Positions 8,274 through 17,009 are shown, numbered from the stretch's first letter. The stretch: DNA of 64,000 nt from Flavobacteriales bacterium (GCA_016712535.1 JADJQW010000002.1:1674001-1738000); one strand, 5' to 3'. The notes: generated by a model not told the origin, from the letters alone. Numbers and translations: made by a program.

Positions 8274-9083
8274 CTATTGATAGTGCTTGCCGACCATGCG
8301 TTGGAACATCCGGCCCGGCAGCAGCTTCTTCGCCAGCACGCTGATGCGCTGCACGCCTTGCGCCACGAGGTAGGTGGCCTTGGGCTTCGGCGCGGCGATG
8401 ATGCGCGCCACGACGCGGGCCAGCTCGTCGGGGTCGCGGCTGTAATGCATGCTTCCGCCCAGTAGTTCCATGGCGCGCGCGTAGCCCGGCTCGTGCTCCG
8501 GACTGATGCGCTCGGGCCTCAATCGGCCTTCGGCGATCGGCGTGCGGAACTCACCGGGCTGCACATTCACCACGGTGATGCCGAAGCGCTCCTCCTCGAT
8601 GGCCAAGGCTTCGCCGTAGCGCTCCAGGGCCGCTTTGCTCGCGCTGTAGAAGGCGCGGTAGGGCAGCCCGAAGTTGGCCGCCACGCTGGTGATGTTGATG
8701 ATGAGCCCGCTCTTCTGCGCGCGCATCCCGGGCAGCACGGCACGGCAGAGGCGATGAGCGCCCAGCACGTTGGTGTCGAGCAGGCGAAGAGCCATTTCGG
8801 GTTCAATGTCCTGCGCGGGGCCTTGGATGCCGAGCCCGGCGTTGTTCACCAGCACGTCGATGCCGCCCATGCGTGTGAGCGCCTCCTGCACGCCGCGATG
8901 CACCGAGGCCTCATCGGTGATGTCCATGCGCACCAGGAACACCCCGTTGGCGACCGCGCCATCATCCACGCTCCTGCCGGTGCCCACCACGGAATGCCCT
9001 TGCGCCACCAGGCGTTCGGCCATGGCCTTGCCCAAGCCGCTGCTCGCCCCGGTCACCAATACGCGCTTCGCGTAGCTTCCCAT
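8274..9083 (-). CDS. Short-chain dehydrogenase/reductase (classical SDR)
   Basis: The 269-residue NAD(P)-dependent oxidoreductase begins MGSYAKRVLVTGASSGLG. It has the glycine-rich TGASSGLG, the NNAG motif (VNNAGLGIQ) and the catalytic Ser with YSASK. It would reduce or oxidise a hydroxyl/carbonyl of an unknown substrate. The start ATG 9083 is chosen because the fold begins there and a TACCTTGC box lies 5 nt upstream on this strand (9089-9096). It is followed directly by the bestrophin gene. Confidence 0.88.
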   Translation of the reverse strand: MGSYAKRVLVTGASSGLGKAMAERLVAQGHSVVGTGRSVDDGAVANGVFLVRMDITDEASVHRGVQEALTRMGGIDVLVNNAGLGIQGPAQDIEPEMALRLLDTNVLGAHRLCRAVLPGMRAQKSGLIINITSVAANFGLPYRAFYSASKAALERYGEALAIEEERFGITVVNVQPGEFRTPIAEGRLRPERISPEHEPGYARAMELLGGSMHYSRDPDELARVVARIIAAPKPKATYLVAQGVQRISVLAKKLLPGRMFQRMVGKHYQ

Positions 9084-9088
9084 GCGGG

Positions 9089-9096
9089 GCAAGGTA
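9089..9096 (-). promoter_or_regulatory. Candidate -7 element (TACCTTGC) of the SDR-bestrophin operon
   Basis: It reads TACCTTGC on the minus strand and ends 5 nt before ATG 9083, implying a leaderless or nearly leaderless transcript. Confidence 0.5.
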
Positions 9097-9142
9097 GAAG
9101 CGCGATTGCGTTCCGGACTGCAGCCATCGATGCCACGCTCCC

Positions 9143-9150
9143 TACATTCG
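9143..9150 (+). promoter_or_regulatory. -7 element (TACATTCG) of the SRP RNA gene
   Basis: TACATTCG ends 4 nt before the 5' base of the SRP RNA closing helix. Because the RNA end is fixed by structure, this calibrates the spacing of the box to the transcription start. Confidence 0.6.
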
Positions 9151-9154
9151 CGCC

Positions 9155-9252
9155 GGGGCAAGTCCCGTACGACCAGCTCCCGCCGAATCCCCCAGGGCCG
9201 GAAGGCAGCAAGGGCAGGCGGTTGTAGCGGTGCGATGCGGATCGCTTGCCCC
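9155..9252 (+). ncRNA. ffs: Signal recognition particle RNA, small bacterial type (4.5S-like)
   Basis: The conserved SRP domain IV apical hairpin is visible: CAGGGCCGGAAGGCAGCA at about 9192-9210, with the GGAA tetraloop closed by GCC/GGC, the binding site of Ffh. The ends pair perfectly: GGGGCAAG at 9155-9162 with CTTGCCCC at 9245-9252. This gives a roughly 98-nt hairpin RNA like the small SRP RNA of most Gram-negative bacteria. A TACATTCG box lies 4 nt before the 5' end and a T-rich run follows the 3' end. The RNA works with Ffh in co-translational targeting of membrane proteins. Confidence 0.9.
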
Positions 9253-9260
9253 TCTTTTTT
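9245..9260 (+). terminator. U-rich terminator of the SRP RNA
   Basis: The 3' arm of the terminal helix (CTTGCCCC) is followed at once by TCTTTTTT (9253-9260), so the RNA's own long hairpin plus the U tract should act as intrinsic terminator. Confidence 0.6.
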
Positions 9261-9303
9261 CCTGTTGCCTCAACCGCACGGGCCCCTGTTCCGGAGCCGC
9301 ACC

Positions 9304-9311
9304 TATTTTCG
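9304..9311 (+). promoter_or_regulatory. Candidate -7 element (TATTTTCG) of mscL
   Basis: TATTTTCG lies 24 nt before ATG 9336, between the SRP RNA terminator and mscL, and would give a leader of about 20 nt. Confidence 0.45.
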
Positions 9312-9335
9312 ACCCGAACCAAAACCAACAGAGAC

Positions 9336-9761
9336 ATGGGCATGATGAAGGAATTCAAGGAGTTCGCGATGAAGGGCAACCTGGTCGATATGGCCGTGGC
9401 CTTCGTCATGGGCGCCGCTTTCGGCAAGGTCACCTCGGCGTTCATCGACGGCATGGTGATGCCCTTGGTCGGCCAGCTCACCGGCGGCGTGGACTTCAAC
9501 AACAAGAAGATCGTGCTCACCAAGGCTGCGGCCGAATCAACGGATGCGGCCGGGAACGTGGTGCCGGCTGTTGCCGAGGTTGCCGTGAAGTGGGGCTCCT
9601 TCGTCACCGTGGCCATCGAGTTCCTGGTGATCGCCTTCGTGATGTTCATGGTGATCAAGGCCATCAACCGGATGAAGAAGGCCGAGCCGCCTCCCGCACC
9701 GGCAGGTCCCACGAACGAGGAGAAGCTCCTGATGGAGATCCGCGACGCGCTGAAGAAATAG
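9336..9761 (+). CDS. mscL: Large-conductance mechanosensitive channel MscL
   Basis: The 141-residue protein matches MscL in length and order: N-terminal amphipathic helix (MGMMKEFKEFAMKGNLVDMA), first pore helix (VAFVMGAAFGKVTSAFI), periplasmic loop with VDFNNKKIVL, second helix (VTVAIEFLVIAFVMFMVIKA), and a charged C-terminal helix ending in LKK. It opens under membrane tension to release solutes on hypo-osmotic shock. ATG 9336 is chosen because the family consensus starts there and upstream in-frame codons lie within the leader and promoter region. Confidence 0.95.
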   Translation: MGMMKEFKEFAMKGNLVDMAVAFVMGAAFGKVTSAFIDGMVMPLVGQLTGGVDFNNKKIVLTKAAAESTDAAGNVVPAVAEVAVKWGSFVTVAIEFLVIAFVMFMVIKAINRMKKAEPPPAPAGPTNEEKLLMEIRDALKK

Positions 9762-9780
9762 TCCCACGCCTTTTTCTGCG

Positions 9781-9807
9781 CGAGCCTCGCCACCACGGCG
9801 GGGCTCG
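9781..9807 (+). terminator. Hairpin after mscL
   Basis: CGAGCCTCGCC (9781-9791) pairs with GGCGGGGCTCG (9797-9807) over 11 bp with one T-G wobble, around an ACCAC loop. It lies 20 nt after the mscL stop and is followed by TTGCATTC, a weak T tract, so termination is likely but not certain. Confidence 0.5.
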
Positions 9808-9855
9808 TTGCATTCAAGGCCCGATCGCGCTTCCATCGGCACGATGCTTGGCCAA

Positions 9856-9863
9856 TACATTCG
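9856..9863 (+). promoter_or_regulatory. Candidate -7 element (TACATTCG) of the CsgG-like lipoprotein gene
   Basis: TACATTCG ends 5 nt before ATG 9869. It is the same octamer as the SRP RNA promoter box. Confidence 0.5.
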
Positions 9864-9868
9864 CTGCC

Positions 9869-10987
9869 ATGCGCCCCGCGATCCTTGCCCTAGCCCTCCT
9901 GCTCAGCGGCTGTGCCGCGAAGCGGGCGCTGCAACAGGCGCAGGCGATGGAGCAGTCCGCGCAGATGGAATCGGCCGCCGCCGCCTACCTCGAGGCCTGG
10001 GACCGCAAGCCCAATAGCCTGCTGGCCCGCGAGGGCTACGCGCGCACCGCGCAGCGCTTGCTCGATGACCGCATGAGCGCAGCCATCATGAGTTACCGCG
10101 TGGCGGGTCTGAAGGAGGGCGACCGCGACCGCCAGACCGCCGCGGACTTCCGGCAGCGCATCGCCCTCAAGGGGATTGATCTGCGCTGGAATCAGGAAGT
10201 GGACGATGCCCGTATCGAGGCCAAGACCCGCGAGGCCGATGCGCGCTACCAGGAAGCCGAAGCCGAGCTGCGCGCCGACCATTTCGCTGAAGCGATCGCC
10301 CTGGCGAGGCAATGCCTGCAGCTCAATCCCGCCCACAAGGAAGCGCCCTTCCTCATCCGCATGGCCGAAGCCGAACCGGTGTACCGCGAGGGCCTTCGCG
10401 CCGAGGAGCTCGGCCTCTGGCGCAAGGCCCATGAGCGCTACGCTGCCGTATCCGCCATCGATGCCGCCCACCGCGATGTGATGGCGCGCCTGGAGGCCTG
10501 CCGGGAGAAGGCGCGCTACACCTTGGCCTACCTGCCCGTGCAGCAGCCCCACGAGAAGCGCAGCATCATGGGCTTCAGCATCGGCAGCGGACCGGTTGAC
10601 ATGGAGCTGGCCGGCCTCGTGCAGCGCGAACTGCTCGCGCTGAAGGACCCCTTCCTGCAACTGATCGATCGCGGCAGCACCGACGTGGTCCTGGCCGAGC
10701 AGCGCCGCCAGATGAGCGGCAATTACAACGAGCAGATGGCGCAGGCCGGCAAGCTGCTCGGCGCGCGCTACCTGCTCACCGGCCGGGTGACCAAGTACGA
10801 CGACCTGCTGAAGCGCGACCTCGAGGTGCAGGTGCAGCTGATCGACGCGCAGACCGGCCGCATCCACCTCAGCGAGCAGGTGCGCGCCGCCAAGGCCGAC
10901 CTGGCCCGCGAGGGCGCTGCCCGCCTCACCGACCTGGCCGCGCGGCGCATCGCCGAGCGATTGCGTGGCTTCGCGCCGGAGATGTAG
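9869..10987 (+). CDS. Lipoprotein with TPR-like N-terminus and CsgG-like C-terminus
   Basis: The 372-residue protein starts with a lipoprotein signal (MRPAILALALLLSGC, acylated Cys 15). An alpha-helical, Ala/Arg/Glu-rich middle resembles TPR repeats (EAEAELRADHFAEAIALARQ). The last third (VVLAEQRRQMSGNYNEQMAQAGKLLGARYLLTG) resembles the CsgG / curli-assembly family, where such domains build outer-membrane pores or sense envelope state. It stands alone between mscL and rocD. The start is set by the lipobox and the TACATTCG box 5 nt upstream. Function beyond an outer-envelope lipoprotein is unknown. Confidence 0.75.
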   Translation: MRPAILALALLLSGCAAKRALQQAQAMEQSAQMESAAAAYLEAWDRKPNSLLAREGYARTAQRLLDDRMSAAIMSYRVAGLKEGDRDRQTAADFRQRIALKGIDLRWNQEVDDARIEAKTREADARYQEAEAELRADHFAEAIALARQCLQLNPAHKEAPFLIRMAEAEPVYREGLRAEELGLWRKAHERYAAVSAIDAAHRDVMARLEACREKARYTLAYLPVQQPHEKRSIMGFSIGSGPVDMELAGLVQRELLALKDPFLQLIDRGSTDVVLAEQRRQMSGNYNEQMAQAGKLLGARYLLTGRVTKYDDLLKRDLEVQVQLIDAQTGRIHLSEQVRAAKADLAREGAARLTDLAARRIAERLRGFAPEM

Positions 10988-11002
10988 CAGCAGCGGTCCC
11001 GT

Positions 11003-11010
11003 TACTTTCG
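11003..11010 (+). promoter_or_regulatory. Candidate -7 element (TACTTTCG) of rocD
   Basis: TACTTTCG ends 6 nt before ATG 11017; transcription would begin at or next to the start codon. Confidence 0.5.
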
Positions 11011-11016
11011 CGGGCC

Positions 11017-12288
11017 ATGCCCCAACTCACCCGCACCTTCTCCAAGACCCAGCAAGCCATTGAGCTTGAGGAGCGCTATGGCGCCCACAACTACCATCCG
11101 CTGCCCGTGGTGCTCGACAGCGGCAAGGGCGTGTTCGTTTGGGACGTGGAGGGCAAGCGCTACTACGACTTCCTCAGCGCCTACAGCGCCGTGAACCAGG
11201 GCCATTGCCACCCGCGCCTGGTGAAGGTGATGCAGCAGCAGGCCGAGCGCATGACGCTCACCAGCCGCGCCTTCTACAACAGCGTGCTCGGCGAATACGA
11301 GAAGACCGTGTGCGAGCGCTTCGGCTACGAGAAGATGCTGCCGATGAACACCGGCGCCGAAGCGGTGGAGACCGCGATCAAGATGGCGCGCAAGTGGGGC
11401 TACGAGAAGAAGGGCATCCCGGCCGGACAGGCCAAGGTGCTGGTGTGCGAGGGCAACTTCCACGGGCGCACCATCAGCATCGTGAGCATGAGCACCGATC
11501 CCGACAGCCAGGGCGGCTTCGGGCCCTTCACGCCCGGCTTCGAGGTGATCCCCTACGACGATGTCCCGGCACTGGAGCATGCCTTGGATTACCCGAACGT
11601 GTGCGCCTTCCTCGTGGAGCCCATCCAGGGCGAGAAGGGCGTGTACGTGCCCGCCGACGATTACATCCCCCGCGCCATCGCCGCGTGCAAGTCCCGGAAC
11701 GTGCTCTTCATCGCCGACGAGATCCAGACCGGCATCGCGCGCACCGGACGTTTGCTCTGCAGCGTGCCTGATGAAGAGAGGGATCCCGCCCGCCGCCCCG
11801 ATGCGGTGATCCTGGCCAAGGCCCTCAGCGGCGGCATGTACCCCGTGAGCGCCGTGCTCGCGAGCGACGAGGTCATGGGCGTGTTCACCCCCGGCACGCA
11901 CGGCAGCACCTACGGCGGCAATCCCATGGGCGCGCGCATCGCCATGGAAGCGCTCGCCATCGTGAAGGACGAAGGCCTCACGCCCAATGCGGAGCGCCTC
12001 GGCCACATCTTCCGCGCTGAGATGCAGAAGCTCGTGGAGGCCTATCCCTTCGTGAAGCTGGTGCGCGGCAAGGGGCTGCTGAACGCGCTGGTGATCGAAG
12101 CGCGCACCGCGCCCGATGGCTCACCCAAGACCGCCTGGGAACTCTGCTTGTTGCTGCGCGACAACGGCCTGCTGGCCAAGCCCACCCACGGCGATATCAT
12201 CCGCTTCGCGCCGCCGCTGGTGATCACCGAAGAGCAAGTGCTGGAGGCCTGCGCGATCATCGCGCTCAGCGTGAGGCAGTTCGCTTAA
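11017..12288 (+). CDS. rocD: Ornithine--oxo-acid aminotransferase
   Basis: This 423-residue class III PLP aminotransferase matches ornithine aminotransferases: the N-terminal YGAHNYHPLPVVL, SAYSAVNQGHCHP, NTGAEAVETAIKMARKWGY, the PLP-phosphate/ring region (FHGRTISIVSMSTD, FIADEIQTGIARTG) and the Schiff-base lysine in ILAKALSGGMYPVSAV. It converts L-ornithine and 2-oxoglutarate to glutamate-5-semialdehyde and glutamate, linking arginine breakdown to proline. It is monocistronic, with a promoter box directly upstream and a bidirectional terminator downstream. Confidence 0.95.
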   Translation: MPQLTRTFSKTQQAIELEERYGAHNYHPLPVVLDSGKGVFVWDVEGKRYYDFLSAYSAVNQGHCHPRLVKVMQQQAERMTLTSRAFYNSVLGEYEKTVCERFGYEKMLPMNTGAEAVETAIKMARKWGYEKKGIPAGQAKVLVCEGNFHGRTISIVSMSTDPDSQGGFGPFTPGFEVIPYDDVPALEHALDYPNVCAFLVEPIQGEKGVYVPADDYIPRAIAACKSRNVLFIADEIQTGIARTGRLLCSVPDEERDPARRPDAVILAKALSGGMYPVSAVLASDEVMGVFTPGTHGSTYGGNPMGARIAMEALAIVKDEGLTPNAERLGHIFRAEMQKLVEAYPFVKLVRGKGLLNALVIEARTAPDGSPKTAWELCLLLRDNGLLAKPTHGDIIRFAPPLVITEEQVLEACAIIALSVRQFA

Positions 12289-12388
12289 GGGAACCCTTGG
12301 GGAGAAGAGCTATGCCGCTTGCTTCTGTAAGGTCTCCAAGAACCGTTGTGGGTTTTCGCCTCATGCCCCTTGGCCTTGCAGTATGAGA

Positions 12389-12412
12389 AAGGGCGGCCCA
12401 TGAGCCGCCCTT
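12389..12412. terminator. Bidirectional intrinsic terminator between rocD and the DPP III-like gene
   Basis: AAGGGCGGC (12389-12397) and GCCGCCCTT (12404-12412) form a perfect 9-bp stem around a 6-nt loop. A-rich sequence on the left gives a T tract (TTTCT) on the minus strand, serving the frameshifted peptidase gene. The plus strand serves rocD. The interval 12289-12388 shows no other feature. Confidence 0.7.
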
Positions 12413-12434
12413 CCAAGTTGCCTGCGGTGTTCGC

Positions 12435-14482
12435 TCAGTTCTCGTCCGGCAAGTAGCTGTATTGCTTTCCGTAGCGCAGCATCTGGCCCAGGAAGTCCTT
12501 CGGGTAGCTCACGGTCACATCGGTGATGTTGCCGTCCTTGTCGGCTACCGCTTCCATCTCGGGCTGGATGAAGCCGGCGTAGGGCTTGGTCTTGATCTTC
12601 TCTCGGCGCGTCGCAGCACCTCGGCGTGGATGGCTTGATCTACCTTCACGCCATAGCCTTCGACCAGCGCTTGGCAGGCCTTGTAATCGCCCTGGCTCTT
12701 GATGCGCTGCACCTCGCGCAGCAGCTCACCGAAGATGCCGCGCAGCTTGTTGTAGTCGCGGATGTCGTAGTAGGTGTCGCCACCGCGGTTCACCTTCACG
12801 ATCACGCTGTCGGCCAATCCACGCTCATAGGCCCAGGCGCTCACCCACATCCGGTTGCGCATGTGCGCCTCTTCCACATCCTTGCCGGGCTTGATGCGCC
12901 GCAGCTGCACCAGCAGGCCGTTGCGGATGTAGCTGTCGTACTCCGCGTGGCCCACTTCGAGGCTGGGCATCACGCCCAGCTCCACCAATTTGGGGTCCAT
13001 GATGTAGTACAGGGCCACCAGGTCGGCGCGGCCTTCCTCCAAGGTGCTGGCGTAGCTCTTCAGGGTGGCGTCGGTCTCGCCGATGCCCGGCTCCAATTGG
13101 CCGCTGGCATGGCCCACCACCTCGTGCAGGGCGGTGTGCAGCTTGCCGGCCAGCGCGCCATGCGCCTTGGCCAGGGCGATCTCGGTGGAGTCGTGGCAGA
13201 AGACCTCGAGGGTGCTGCTGCCGCTGCTCTTGTCGTAGGCGTCGCTGATGTTTCCCAGGCTCACGCTCTTGCTGCCATGGGCCGCGCGGATCCAATTCGC
13301 ATTGGGAAGGTTCACGCCGATGGGCGTGCTCGGCGAAGCATCGCCTGCCTCGCCCACGGTGTTGATGAAGCGGTAGGTGATGCCCACCACGTCCTTCTTC
13401 TTGTGCTCGGGCAATAGCGGGCTGTTGTCCTCGAACCACTGCGCGTTCTCCATGATCACGGCCATGTTCTTGGTGGCCTCGGGGTCGTTCACCTCCACGA
13501 TGGCCTCGTAGCTGCCGCGTTTGCCCATGGGGTCATTGTACACCTCCACGAAGCCGAGGATGTAATCGACCGTGCTGTTCACGTCCTTCACCCAGGCCAC
13601 GTTGAAGTCGTCCCAGGTCTTGAGGTCGCCGGTGCGGTAATACTGGATCAGGAGCTCGAGCGCCTTCTTCTGCGCATCGTTCTCGGCCACGCCCACGGCC
13701 TTCTCCAGCCACTTCACGCTCTCCTCGAGCGCCGGGCCGTAGAGGCCGCCGACCTTGTACACGCGCTCTTCAAGCTGACCGCTGGCATTGCGCACCAGCT
13801 TGCTGTTGAGGCCGTAGCTCAAGGGCTCATCGCTCGCGATCGATTCCTTCGGCGCGTAGAACGCCTCCACTTCGCCCTGGCTCACATCCTCGCCGTAGAA
13901 GTTCACGGCGCTGGCCAGCACCAGGTCCTTGCTGGCATCGAGGCTCACCTTCTTGGCATCGACGGCCGGATTGAAGATGGCTTCCATCGCCTCGGGCGTG
14001 AGCGATCCCTTGCTCTCGGCAAGCGCCTTCTCGAACCACGCGCGCGAGAAAGCGGGCTCATGCTTGTCGTTGCTGTAGTGGTGGTGGATGCCGTTGCTGA
14101 AGAAGACCTGCTTGGCGTAGGTCTCGAAGCCCTTCCATTCGGTGCTGTCGCGCGAGCCCGGATAGTTGAGCAGCATGGCCTCCAGTGCCCGGCGGATGCG
14201 CAGGTTGTGCCGGTAGTTCTGGTCCCACATGATGTCGCGGCCGGCGAGCCCGGCCATGTTGAGGTAGTAGCAGAGCTGCTTCTGCTGCAGGCTGAGCTGC
14301 TCCCAACCGGGGATCTGGTACCGCAGCACGCGGATGTCGGCGAATTCATCGGCCTCGTAGAAGCCGGAGTCGCTGGGGGAGACGGTCTCGAATTTGATCC
14401 GGGATTCAGGAACCGGCTCGTTGCACGCGAAGAGCAGCGGCAGGGCGAACAGCACAGGGAGCAAGGGACGCGAAAGGGTCAT
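12435..14482 (-). CDS. Dipeptidyl-peptidase III-like (M49) zinc metallopeptidase lipoprotein, frameshifted near C-terminus
   Basis: The start is ATG 14482 with a lipoprotein signal (PVLFALPLLFAC, Cys 20). The zinc motif HEVVGH is at residues 453-458 and the second glutamate motif EEGRADL at about 483, as in family M49 (HExxGH plus EExRAE). It probably cleaves peptides in the envelope. In the sequence as given, a GA dinucleotide too many (GAGAGAAG, about 12597-12604) shifts the frame near residue 626. Translation then ends at 12545 with an unrelated tail (RRSRPSPTPASS). Removing two bases restores the continuation KIKTKPYAGFIQPEMEAVAD and a stop at 12435-12437, ending YSYLPDEN. The catalytic part is intact. 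Confidence 0.85.
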
Positions 14483-14509
14483 GGCGAAGGGTTTTTGGAC
14501 AGCGGTCGG

Positions 14510-14517
14510 CGAAGATA
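14510..14517 (-). promoter_or_regulatory. Candidate -7 element (TATCTTCG) of the M49 peptidase gene
   Basis: It reads TATCTTCG on the minus strand, 27 nt before ATG 14482, in the 108-bp gap after the CotH gene. Confidence 0.45.
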
Positions 14518-14590
14518 GCCGGGGGCCATGCGCGGCGCGGCCTTGTGGCGGGCCGTGCATGGAGCTGCGCATGGGGCGATCCGCTTGGTC

Positions 14591-16996
14591 TCACTGTCGC
14601 ACCACGCGCGCGAGCTGCCTACCGCCATCGGCTTCAACAGCAACGATGTACACCCCGGCAGGCATGGCGCCCAGGTCGATGCTGGCCCGGTTCACGCCTT
14701 CGCCCACGGCCACGCTGCCTTCGAGCACCACGCGCCCGGCGGGATCGGTGACCCGGATGCGGGCGTTCCCTTCCTCTATGGCATCGAAGCCGAGGTTCAC
14801 CATTCCATCGGTGGGATTCGGGAACACGCTCAGGCTGCCATCGATCGGGCGGAAGTGCGCCACCAGATCGCCATCGACGGGGAAGGAGCGGCGCAGGTGC
14901 GGATCGGTGGCGCGCGTGCCGTCATCGGCGTAGGTCCAATGGCTGAAGGCGTAGCCCTCGGCGGGCACGGCCGTCACGTCGATGTCGTTGCCGTTCCAGT
15001 ACCAGCCATCGAAGGGCAGTTCGGGCGCGATGGTGTTGATCTGCAGGGTGCCGCCAGCGGGCGGGAAGGACTCGAAGCGCAGCAGTGCCGCATTGGGGAA
15101 GCCGTACCAGTCGATCACATGCTGGCGGATGTGCGAGTCGCGGTAGGCGGCGAAATGTGGGATGATCCCGAAGGCGTGATCGAGGTAGGCCTGGTACCAG
15201 CATTGCCAACGATCGTAGTGATCCTCGATAACCGGCGCGAAGGCATTGGTGATCCGGTCCACTTCGGCTTGGAAGCGCGCGGGGCTGAACACGGTGTTCA
15301 TCAGGTCGGCCTTGCGGTTGAGGAAGAGGCGCCTGAACTCGTTGCGGCCCATCAAGCCGCGCAGCAGCTCGGTATGGAAGGATCCTGCGCGGTGGGTGAA
15401 GGTCCAATACATCATGTCGATGTCCTCTTCGATCCAGCCGTAGAGCACCATGGTGGCGTCGAGGTCGTACATCAGGTAGCGCCACTTGCCCTGTTCGACC
15501 GAGGGCTTCCAGTACTTCACGTTGTTGCTGGGCCAGTCCACGTTGCCGGCGATCATCTCCAGCGCGAAGTAGTCCATGAGGCTGTGCAGGTCGAGCTGTG
15601 CCTCCACCTGGCTCCAGTTGGCCTCATCATTCAGGTCGGCGGTGCGTATGAATTCGCGCAGGGCCCGTGAGTAGGAGGTGTCGCCCTGGATGCTCCAGTT
15701 CTCCTCTTCCATGAGCAGCAGGCTGTCGGTGTCAGCGCCGTAGTTGTAATGCAGGTGGTCGGCGTCGATGCGTTCGCGGATCTCCACCAGGCCCCAATAC
15801 TCGCCGTTGATGTAGCACTCGGCGGGCCGGAAGCCGAGCGCGTCGATGTCGAGGCCGTTGTGCAACGCGGTCTGGTGGAAGAGCCCGTCGCGGAAGTTGG
15901 CGAGGCACCAATCGCCGCCTGCATTGCGGAGGATCACGCGCTTGTAGTCGCGCACGGTGGGACGTTCGGGGAACAGCGGGTAGTGGATGGTCTCCGGCCC
16001 GAGCGATCCGCGCGCGGTGAGCCGCAGCGGCCGCTGCGCGTTGGTGCGCGAGCGCCTGCCGCCGTGGATGCTCACGCCCACATCCTGCGCGATGCCGCGC
16101 GTGCCATCGGCCTCGAAGAACTCGAAGCGCGCGGGCAGCTCGCGCTCCGCCCAGTAGTTGGCGCCGTAGTGCGGCCATTCCGGACTGGCGTTGGGGCCGG
16201 GCATGTACAGGCCGAACTCCTCGTTGAACATGCTGTCGGGATCAACAGCGAGCGCCACGATGGGCAGACCGCGGCCGCTTCCCACGATGTACGTGGCCGA
16301 TGCAGCATCGGAAGCCAGATGGCCCGCTGCGTAGTTGCGCGCTTGCACAGTGGTGGTGGCGCCGATCGAGAGCGTTCCCGACGCGACCGGAGAGGATTCA
16401 TCCGGCGCGCGTCCCGTCGTGCTCCAATGCACGGTGCCGAACGCCGCAGAAGCACTGGCCGTGGTGCCATTCGGATAGAAGCCGCCGCCCGGAGAAATGA
16501 CGGGGACGGGGGCGTACCCGATGTAAGGCGTTGTGGTATTCGCCGCTCCCGGGGTTGGCACATCGAAGAAGCGGAGCGCGCCATCCACGAAGCCCACGCT
16601 GTGGTCGCCGCGCATGGCCGGCACATCGAGCACCTGCACCGGCTGCAGCGAGGCATCGCTCAGCACGATGCGCTCACCGGCGGCATCGATGCCGAAGGGG
16701 AATTGCCAGGTCTGATCGCCACGGATGAGCAGCGCGTGTCCGCCGGGCGCCAAGGCGATCAGCGGCAAGGGCCATTGGCCGGGCTGGCTCGGCTTGTCGC
16801 TGAGGTAGTAGGTGCTGAGGTCGATGGGGACGCTGCCCTCGTTCACCAATTCGATCCAGTCGGGGTGCGAATCGCCGGCGCCCACATCGATGCCCTGGTT
16901 GTTGGAGCACACCTCACTGATCCGCAACTGGGCGGATGCCGGCTCCGTGCAGCAGCACGCCGCGAGCAAGGCTTCGAGCAAGGGGGCGCGCCGCAT
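14591..16996 (-). CDS. Secreted CotH-family protein with lamin-tail domain and T9SS type A sorting domain
   Basis: The 801-residue protein starts at ATG 16996 with a signal peptide ending near PASAQ. In order: a lamin-tail domain (ISEVCSNNQ, DWIELVNEG, about 24-130), a chitobiase C-terminal-like Ig domain (PNGTTASASAAFGTVHWSTT, about 150-235), a CotH kinase-like domain (VSIHGGRRSRTNAQRPLRL through GNVDWPSNNVKYWK, about 265-620), and a T9SS type A sorting domain (LSVFPNPTDGMVNL to GVYIVAVEADGG). CotH proteins are atypical kinases; the spore-coat CotH phosphorylates proteins. This one should be exported through T9SS and anchored at the surface. A perfect TACCTTTG box lies 5 nt before the start. 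Confidence 0.9.
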   Translation of the reverse strand: MRRAPLLEALLAACCCTEPASAQLRISEVCSNNQGIDVGAGDSHPDWIELVNEGSVPIDLSTYYLSDKPSQPGQWPLPLIALAPGGHALLIRGDQTWQFPFGIDAAGERIVLSDASLQPVQVLDVPAMRGDHSVGFVDGALRFFDVPTPGAANTTTPYIGYAPVPVISPGGGFYPNGTTASASAAFGTVHWSTTGRAPDESSPVASGTLSIGATTTVQARNYAAGHLASDAASATYIVGSGRGLPIVALAVDPDSMFNEEFGLYMPGPNASPEWPHYGANYWAERELPARFEFFEADGTRGIAQDVGVSIHGGRRSRTNAQRPLRLTARGSLGPETIHYPLFPERPTVRDYKRVILRNAGGDWCLANFRDGLFHQTALHNGLDIDALGFRPAECYINGEYWGLVEIRERIDADHLHYNYGADTDSLLLMEEENWSIQGDTSYSRALREFIRTADLNDEANWSQVEAQLDLHSLMDYFALEMIAGNVDWPSNNVKYWKPSVEQGKWRYLMYDLDATMVLYGWIEEDIDMMYWTFTHRAGSFHTELLRGLMGRNEFRRLFLNRKADLMNTVFSPARFQAEVDRITNAFAPVIEDHYDRWQCWYQAYLDHAFGIIPHFAAYRDSHIRQHVIDWYGFPNAALLRFESFPPAGGTLQINTIAPELPFDGWYWNGNDIDVTAVPAEGYAFSHWTYADDGTRATDPHLRRSFPVDGDLVAHFRPIDGSLSVFPNPTDGMVNLGFDAIEEGNARIRVTDPAGRVVLEGSVAVGEGVNRASIDLGAMPAGVYIVAVEADGGRQLARVVRQ

Positions 16997-17001
16997 GGCT
17001 T

Positions 17002-17009
17002 CAAAGGTA
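17002..17009 (-). promoter_or_regulatory. -7 element (TACCTTTG) of the CotH/T9SS gene
   Basis: This is an exact TAnnTTTG match on the minus strand, 5 nt before ATG 16996. It is divergent from the KdnB-like gene. Confidence 0.6.
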
